Made by a program: the position numbers and the translations under genes. DNA of 64,000 nt from Undaria pinnatifida (Eukaryota > Sar > Phaeophyceae > Laminariales > Alariaceae): contig JABAKD010000023.1 of NCBI GenBank assembly GCA_012845835.1, positions 13,222,862 to 13,286,861 on the forward strand, written 5' to 3'. Positions within the stretch are counted from its first letter, which is position 1. Every line of letters begins with the position of its first letter. Under the pieces are notes generated by a model. It ran no database searches. It was given only the letters and a program-made list of their open reading frames with translations, and was not told the origin of the DNA. Below are positions 57,713 to 64,000 of the stretch, piece by piece.

Positions 57713-60269
57713 TGTATATTTATCCCCACAAACGAAACGTGGATGCTCTTATAAAAGTAGGTGTGATTATCAAGGAGGTAATGATGTTTCGAACTCCTCG
57801 TTGTGTGGTTGCAAGAATTGCGCTAGTTACTGACTGTTGTTGTTGCTGTTCAATCCGTTCAGCACCTCGACGGGAATGCGGATGGATGCTGAGCGAGACC
57901 AGCGACAAGCGCGCACAATGTCGTATTTTGAACGGTACTCTCAAGTTATTTTTCGGATCTTGATGTATGGAGAGTTTGACAAAATAAATTTGGCAACACA
58001 ATAGACACTTATAAAACTCAGAGGAGTGCGATGTTTCGGATCTTCAACCCAAATTCTCCATCGCGATTTGCGATTTCGCAAACCACCCGATATAATACTC
58101 AAAATCGCCTTTTCTTCCAGGAGTACGTGAGATATAAAACTCGGGTTATGTGTGGAAGATTGAACGAAGGAAATCTGGGGTTTGTGGAGAGGTACTGAAT
58201 CGTTGGCCGGATTGAAGAGAGGGGGTGGGGAATAGGTTTATCGAGTCAGTGAGGGACCAGTTGGTTGAATTAGGAAGACAGAGGCTGGGAAGGGTTTGAG
58301 AGAAGAAGGAAGAAGACCTGAGTACGGGACTCTACTCGTGGGTGTGTGCGAGCAGGGGTCTGGCACTTGGGGGGAAGGTGGCGAGTTGAAAGAAGAAGGG
58401 GGGTTTAATATCTGATACGAACAAATTCGGTGACAATCCCGTAGCCCTCGGTCAGCTCCTCACTCCTCACAACACACACAGCACACCGCTGGTCGAAGGA
58501 CGTGGCTGCTGCTGCTGCTGTAGCTGCTGCTCCCGGTAGCTCGGCCAGCATCAGCGCCTGCATCTATCATGAGTTTGGCTCTTGGCATGAACGATGCCGC
58601 AGCGCAGACACGGCTCGCGCTCGTGGTGAGACACATTGTCAAAGCTTGTGCCTACGCGACGCTGGCGGGCATCGGTATCTCGCTACTCCCACGACGTAAA
58701 ATCTACAGCAGTAGTAGTGCTCGTTAGATCTCTCAGCTTCCGGCTGATGTTGCCGTGGGTAGGGCCCACACCAGAACCCATGGCATCAGCGACGGCATTG
58801 AAATGTTGCGGCTGCCATGTGTTGCCTCCTCCCCTCTGTGCGTCCTTCGCGCCAACCGCTACCCGCTTGTTGCCGGGTTGGGGGCATACCTCTACTCCGT
58901 CACAAATCCGTCCATGGGTAGAGCAGTGGATGTTGTGGTGGTGCCTCTGAATCCGGGCATCTCGGGCATGCGCCCCTCCCCAGCCACGGGAGCACCAACC
59001 TGCTGTGTGTATTCAACCCCGTCCCCGCGGCCATCGCTGCTGTTGTTGTTCATGTTGTCGCGGTGACGATCGGATGGTATCGTGGAGAAGCAAGCCTCGT
59101 GTGGGTAGGTACGTGTTTTCCGGGGCGTGTCGAAGCCTGTCTGTCAGTAATTCTGGCTCTACTCAACAAAAAAGAACATTAAAAATCGCGATGGGGAAAA
59201 GAAAGCCCTGTGCGATTTTTCGCACTTGGGTTGTGTTTTGCGGACCACAGGTCGCGAAAATATCGCAATTTCCGGCACGCGTATAAAACTCCAGGTGCGC
59301 ATAATTTGGCTCTAAACACCCAGAATCGCGATTTTTTGGAGTTTTTTAAGTGTCTAATAATCCCGAGTTGCTGTCGTGTTTTGTCCCACAACAAATAATA
59401 TTTACTGTAAAACATATCCCCATGGTACTGCGGTAGGTATCATAGTATTGCATTTATATATTGAATTTCGGTAGGTACACGTACATACACATATGGATAT
59501 AGACGTGGGAAGCGGACGCATGACGAAGACGAGGAGGAGGTAGTAGCGATTACGATTACTGGCCCAGACAAAGAAACACGGCAACATTGCGAATGACTGC
59601 GTCCCCTGGCCCTCGAGGGTGGTATTATACACGTTCGGGCAAGTCGACATGGTTAGTACTTCCGGGCAAGCAATACAGGTACGTACGAGTGAAACCACAC
59701 ACAGTGATGCTCCATTACACACAACATGCTTTTTGTCTGCGATAAATTTGATGGCACGGGGGGAGGGTGTGCACACCAAAAACAGGGAATACATTTTCGA
59801 AACATAAAACAAGAGGGAAAATATTCGTTCCTCCTGTATACTTCTTTAGAGCCCCAAGATCCCTCCCGATACTAATTTCAAGTAATTTTGTCCGCAATAA
59901 GGCTTTCCAGCGGTGAATGCGTTAAGCTGCGCCACGCGAAGGTCGTGGCAAAAAAACATTTTTCTACGGAAGAAACCAGTCACAGTGGCATGAATTCGTC
60001 CCGATATCGCATCGTTTGGTGCTTTTTCCCCGAGGAGACTCTTTGCAGAAACATAGGCGGTGTGCTTTGTCGTTGCTGTGGTCCCTGACTCCGCTGCTGT
60101 ATTCGTTTGCCGGTCAAGTGCTAGCAGTCGTGTTGGTACGTAATTGACAAAAAAGTTTGTGTTGCTTCGTACTTGACGCGCTCCTTGCTGCTGATTGCTG
60201 ATTATCTTTTATAGTGAGCTTTTTTTCTGGGCGCACTTTCACTTTCTAACTTCTGCACATGGAAGCCGT
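57713..60269. other. Sparse stretch with unresolved short frames
   Basis: A 52-codon ATG frame at 58569-58727 has a hydrophobic segment (ACAYATLAGIGISLL) and a basic tail. A plus frame at 58755-59066 includes PLVAGLGAYLYSV. Purine-rich non-coding DNA at 58160-58420. AATCGCGAT words occur at 58060-58110 and 59184-59335. No gene is supported. Confidence 0.35.
59849..59927 (-). repeat. Inverted, diverged copy of the TGAATGACGGG repeat
   Basis: Reads CAAGTAATTTTGTCCGCAAT, then AATGCGTTAAG; the GACGGG end is lost. Confidence 0.5.
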
Positions 60270-60537
60270 GATCACAGGACCTGGTGTCGTTCATTCCCCT
60301 CCCTGTTATTGCCTTTATTTATTTTGCGCATAAGATTCATCACCCACTGATCGTCGATTTATCATTGAGCGTTGCCAACTCACGCTCTCGCGATTTTCCC
60401 ATGTCGATTAGTGCACAAGAAATGTTCACCGAAAATGTATACGAGTACGCACTCGGTCGGGGGGATTCGAACTCACGAAGCTGACCTATACCAGGCTCGA
60501 GGATATAACCTGATACGCCACCAGGGCAGGGAGTGAT
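60270..60537 (-). mobile_element. tRNA-derived SINE-like element, copy 2
   Basis: Minus-strand copy with TGGCGTATCAGG (A-box-like) and a good B box, GAGTTCGAATCC (60464-60474 on the plus strand). Its body matches copy 1 (CGCGAGAGCGTGAGTTGGC, then GACGATCAGTGGG). The head sequence differs slightly from copy 1. Confidence 0.65.
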
Positions 60538-60540
60538 ATA

Positions 60541-60592
60541 GAGCCGGTCGCCCCGGTGGTCTAGTGGGGTTGCACTATTAATACTAGCGTTG
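60541..60592 (+). mobile_element. SINE head fragment, head-to-head with copy 2
   Basis: Same first 19 bases as copy 1, then GTCTAGTGGGGTTGCAC, which fits a tRNA A box better than the other copies. No B box or body follows in the expected place. Confidence 0.5.
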
Positions 60593-61284
60593 GTCCTTGA
60601 GTTTTTGTTGACTTCAAGTATTTGCAGAAATATATGTGAAAAGTTGATATTAACTGCTGAAGTCGCATAGCAGCGTGGATAGGTACAATTCGACGCGAAT
60701 CAACGAGGGAAAAAAAGTCTTGAATCTTCTTGCGATAAAAACTAGAGAATGTACCGTAGTGGGGAGAGGGGAGGGCAGCCCGCTACATGATCCCGGATCT
60801 GAGTTATACTGCTGGGAGGGCGAGCGTAGTGCGAGCATCACAATAAATGGGATGGGAAACAAAAACGAGGTAAAGTGTGCTGCTGGTTTAATACGATACC
60901 CAAGCAAGTTTAACCGGTCGACTCGATCTTGACCGACTGCTCTATATTATACAATTGGTCCATGTGCAACTTCTGTAATCACAAGCCAGTATGAGATGAT
61001 AGTCATTGAACTTGCTGAACTTTTAGCGAGTTGTGGTTTCCTCTGTCCACGAACCCCGGCCGACCCGATCAATCGAAGGCTGGGTTACACTGTGCTGGGT
61101 CGTCTCGAGACAGGGTCAAATGAAATGTCCACGTACGGCGGGGTTGGGGTATACGAATACAAATTCAGCAGTAGTAGCGCGAGTTGCCCCATTTTTTTTG
61201 CTGGTTGAAAACACCTTGAAGGATTTCAGAACCGGGGTTTTACCCTGCTCTGTGGTGCTGTCGTTGTATACGAACCTCAGCTAG
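60593..61284. other. Both-strand open stretch, no gene call
   Basis: At 60650-60932 both strands are open for about 85 codons. A plus frame at 61033-61284 follows. No domain recognised. Confidence 0.4.
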
Positions 61285-61860
61285 CTGAGGCGTCCACACC
61301 GTGCGGTGTGGTGTCGACCCCGGATTGTCTGTTGTCGTCCCCGGTTTGTTGGAGCCGATGGAGTATGGAGTGATTTCTGGAACGGCGATTGGACCCTTTC
61401 CTCATCGGGTGCGTCGGAACGCACCCCGCCCGTTTGCTGGTCTATCTTCTCCCCGGGTGCCCCTGGCTCTACGAGCTGCACAAACAACCAACGATAAGTC
61501 AATGTGAACACTAGATGATTGCACGATCGTTCGGGGCTGTGTCGACTCTCGGGCGAAATCGGTTATCGTCCCCGGTTTGTCACAACTTCTGAAACGGGTA
61601 CAGGACACTATATACTCCCATGGTGGCGTTGCCGTTATATGCGAGCCCCAGCCAATCAGCGGCAAGCGAATATGGTTGGGGTTCCACGTCGTGCGGAGTG
61701 GTGTCGACCCGGGAGGTCATCGTTATTGTTCTTGCGTTTTGGAAGCTGTAAAGATTCGGGGGATTCATAAATCGGGAATGGGACCCTATCTTCCTCGTGT
61801 GCGACGGCAATGCCCCCCATTGATGAGCCTCTATCCGCGTAGGCCCCGGATGATTGATTG
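61285..61860 (+). repeat. Diverged direct repeat, about 395 bp apart
   Basis: 61298-61470 and 61690-61855 share GTGCGG-GTGGTGTCGACCC, AATGGGACCCT/GATTGGACCCT, TTCCTC, GTGCG and CGGAACGC/CGGCAATGC. CGTCCCCGGTTTGT also occurs at 61334 and 61568. Confidence 0.5.
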
Positions 61861-62045
61861 AGTCAAAATATCATAAAAAAGCCACGCGACGCGTTTCGTC
61901 GCCAGACTAAATGGTCGGTCGGCGTGTGCTCGGATTTATACGGTCGAAATCTCGTGAATCAAGAAGCTCGGAATTGGATTCACCTAAAAAACGGTAGCTA
62001 TTAATAGTAGTACATTGTTATGATTGTTCATAATAGTCTATCGAT

Positions 62046-62185
62046 TTCTTAGCATTGCCTTACATACTGTACGCGCAGACTACGGTTGCGTGTGGTGACG
62101 TTTTTACTCTCTTTACCAAGTACTGAATCAAACGATTCAAAGTGCTGCCCTGCCCTACCCGAAGCATGGGTGCCGGGTAGGCGTT
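62046..62185 (-). repeat. R4 dispersed repeat, copy 3, inverted
   Basis: Reverse complement carries CGGCACCCATGCTTCGGGTA, GGGCAGGGCAGCACTTTGAA, GTCACCACACGCAACCGTAG and TACAGTATGTAAGGCAATGC, closest to copy 2. Confidence 0.75.
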
Positions 62186-62349
62186 GAGGGATGCAAGACT
62201 GCTATTTATCCCGGGGATATATTTTGCGAGGAATCCTACTTTGATTCGAGCCATCACCCCAATAAGTCGCTGCAACCCACGCGGTGGTGATACCTTGCAG
62301 GCAGTGACGTTTCAAGCAGACGATTAGTCTATTTTGGTAATAGTGATTG

Positions 62350-62700
62350 TTAAAGTGAGGCTAGCTCGCCGAGAAAATCGTGCATCATATATTCTTCCCT
62401 TCGACTCGCACAGAGTGGGACGAATCCAGAGTATGCTATTGGCGCAGGGGCGGCATCGACAATAACCACTGCTGGAATGGAATAAATTAGGCATGACCGC
62501 CCTGACCTTCGGACCCATCGCCGGACGTTCCTGACATATTCGACATTTATTCGGCGATTACACCGGAAATGTATCAAAGGAAGCCTAACGCAACACCGCA
62601 CGTGCATCATCTGGAGATAGCGGGATCCAGTGAGGAAGCACTGCCAGTACCCCTTGACCAGCTGCGCATTTAAACTTTCGGGCTCCGCGCTCCATGCCAT
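62350..62700 (-). CDS. Unidentified 116-aa open frame
   Basis: Starts at an ATG (62700) preceded by GGGCAG, so it could also be an exon after an AG acceptor. It has a hydrophobic stretch (LIYSIPAVVIVDAAPAPIAY) near residues 72-91. A second minus frame (62776-62585) overlaps its start. No family is recognised. Confidence 0.18.
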   Translation of the reverse strand: MAWSAEPESLNAQLVKGYWQCFLTGSRYLQMMHVRCCVRLPLIHFRCNRRINVEYVRNVRRWVRRSGRSCLIYSIPAVVIVDAAPAPIAYSGFVPLCASRREEYMMHDFLGELASL

Positions 62701-62810
62701 CTGCCCTCACAAGAGAACCAAAAGCCGCCCGGAAGACGAAAATTCGAGCGCATAGACCTCTGGCTCGGTCGGCCAACTCACTAGCTACCCCGACCTGCTG
62801 ACGCTCCCAG

Positions 62811-63187
62811 ATGAACTCCGACTCGTTTGTCGCCGCCTCGGCCTTGGTGACCTACTCGTGGTGCCTGATCGAAAAATGTGAGGACAAGAACAGGATCATG
62901 ACAGAGGCACATATCTTCTTTACTGAGTTGGCCAACCCCCTGACAACCTCATCCTGCACACGTTTCAGTAAGAACATCGGCTCGGGTGTGCTTGGATTTT
63001 GTGTTGCTACCAAGATCGAGACTTGGGAAATGAACCTCTTCGTGACCTCATTGTGACGTCTGTTCCCAACAGTAAAGGGGGAAAGGCAACCATTTTGGGC
63101 TCGTTCTCCCCCGAGCCCGATAATCCTTCCCCAGCCCCCAATATTGACACACCTGCATTTTGTAACTATCTCTTAAAGCAATCGTGA
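62811..63187 (+). pseudogene. Protein-like frames with a frame break, unknown family
   Basis: An ATG frame (62811-63056, 81 codons) includes AHIFFTELANPLTTSSC. An overlapping frame continues (to 63187) through VTSVPNSKGGKATILGSF to a stop. A frame change near 63045 would join them. The CCCAG just before 62811 could be a splice acceptor. Function is unknown. Confidence 0.18.
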
Positions 63188-63544
63188 TCTGCCGATTATT
63201 GCATTCACGAACAACCCCGGCATTTCGTCAGTCGTACCTAACACACATCGAACTATGTTGTCGAGTTCAGATGCCGCTTTGTTCAATGTCAACATGGAGG
63301 CAACAAAGATGTCGTGTACCTGACCCGTCCAACGTGGAGAAACAAGGAGATCTAACATGGAGATCGTGGCTTGCGGAATCTCGTGTTTGGGTGAACCATG
63401 TGCACCATAAGTGGAACACATAATATTCGAAAACCATGCTATATATATGTCTTGGGTGGAGTAAGGAGCGGTAGGACAAATGAAGTGCGCTGCTCGACAA
63501 CCCGTTCCTGACCGTCGGTATACTGAACAATCTTCGAGTAGCAT
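63173..63544 (-). CDS. Unidentified 123-aa open frame
   Basis: Starts at an ATG (63544). The C-terminal half looks protein-like (ISMLDLLVSPRWTGQVHDIF and following). It converges on the plus-strand frames ending at 63187. No domain is recognised; it could be an exon of a gene that also includes 62350-62700, but no in-phase splice chain was worked out. Confidence 0.18.
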   Translation of the reverse strand: MLLEDCSVYRRSGTGCRAAHFICPTAPYSTQDIYIAWFSNIMCSTYGAHGSPKHEIPQATISMLDLLVSPRWTGQVHDIFVASMLTLNKAASELDNIVRCVLGTTDEMPGLFVNAIIGRSRLL

Positions 63545-64000
63545 CTCCTCTGGATCATGTGTGTGTTGACATATACTACCTGGCTTAATGTAAAGGAAAG
63601 GAACACCGCTCAGCGATCATCTACTACACGGTAGGGCATGTTTTCATGAGCACCACTAACAAGAGCACCTGACATGGACGCGACATCTACGGGACCACAA
63701 CACCTTCGACGACAGTGGGGAGAAAACGGGGCGTATAATCGCACACTAGAAAATAACAATTTGAAAAAGAAGTACAGATTGATATGTAAACATTGCAGTA
63801 GACCCCACTACCAACCTATTACGCAGGGTATTTCGTGCCTCCGGCCGTTTGCATGATCGCCTGACAACATCTACCAAACGCAGTAGCATAAATAAGCCTA
63901 ACAAAGTGAAGTCACCCCCGAGTTCAATAGTGGCGACATCGCATGACCACCTCACCTCGCTTGGTGTATTTGTAAGATGTATCTCTGTCTTAGAGTTGGC
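63545..64000. other. Window end with a truncated repeat
   Basis: 63935-64000 (TGGCGACATCGCATGACCAC, CTCACCTCGC, GTATTTG) is a third copy of the 5596-5805 repeat, cut by the window end. Otherwise nothing. Confidence 0.5.

Noticed and set aside
57990-59340. AATCGCGAT-containing segments at 58.0 and 59.2 kb as ends of one element
   Set aside because: Only short words match and they could not be extended into inverted termini.
63039-63080. A 41-bp intron joining the two plus frames at 62811-63187
   Set aside because: Too short, with a weak GTGACC donor; a frame-shift mutation is simpler.

Overview
The window looks like nuclear DNA of a eukaryote, most likely a brown alga (Phaeophyceae) or a close stramenopile relative. 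The main reason is one clear gene at 47488-49251 (+). It encodes ten tandem Cys/His repeats with the exact spacing C-x4-C-x16-C-x2-H-x12, the published signature of the EsV-1-7 domain, a family expanded in brown algae and first named from an Ectocarpus virus protein. Abundant CAG microsatellites, plausible GT-AG introns and repeats in place of operons also point to a eukaryote. The species cannot be named from the sequence.

The window is gene-poor and repeat-rich. The EsV-1-7 gene is the only confident coding sequence. The next best candidate is a three-exon gene on the minus strand at 33622-34635, whose two introns keep one reading frame for a predicted 250 residues. Other open frames (22.1-27.1 kb, 46.9-47.3 kb, 50.1-50.4 kb, 62.3-63.5 kb) look partly protein-like but match no family I recognise; they may be exons, transposon remains or chance.

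Layout. 1-5 kb: diverged direct repeats and CAG-type microsatellites. 5.1-6.8 kb: two copies of a poly-C-bearing dispersed repeat (called R1 here). 7-11.5 kb: mostly unannotated, with one end of a dispersed pair at 10.3 kb. 11.5-12.8 kb: three MITE-like elements; further copies lie at 16.7, 19.5 and 45.3 kb. 14.2-14.7 kb: an ATGATATGATAGT minisatellite. 14.7-27.5 kb: GC-richer DNA with several minisatellites and tandem duplications and most of the longer unidentified frames. 27.7-28.4 kb: an 85-90 bp tandem repeat. 29.1-30.7 kb: a satellite of about 400 bp running into R1 copy C (to 31.35 kb). 31-47 kb: sparse, locally T-rich DNA with the candidate intron-containing gene and small tandem duplications. 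47.4-49.3 kb: the EsV-1-7 gene. 51.3 and 60.3-60.6 kb: copies of a tRNA-derived SINE-like element. 52.8-53.5 kb: R1 copy D. 53.9-57.2 kb: a 3.3 kb foldback-like element with long inverted termini and an internal 620-bp tandem array. 57.3-57.7 kb: an inverted R1 fragment with an open frame. 58-64 kb: sparse DNA with more repeats.

No operons, rRNA genes, intact tRNA genes or CRISPR arrays were seen. The interest lies in the repeat families and in the EsV-1-7 gene, which grew by a precise in-frame 552-bp tandem duplication.
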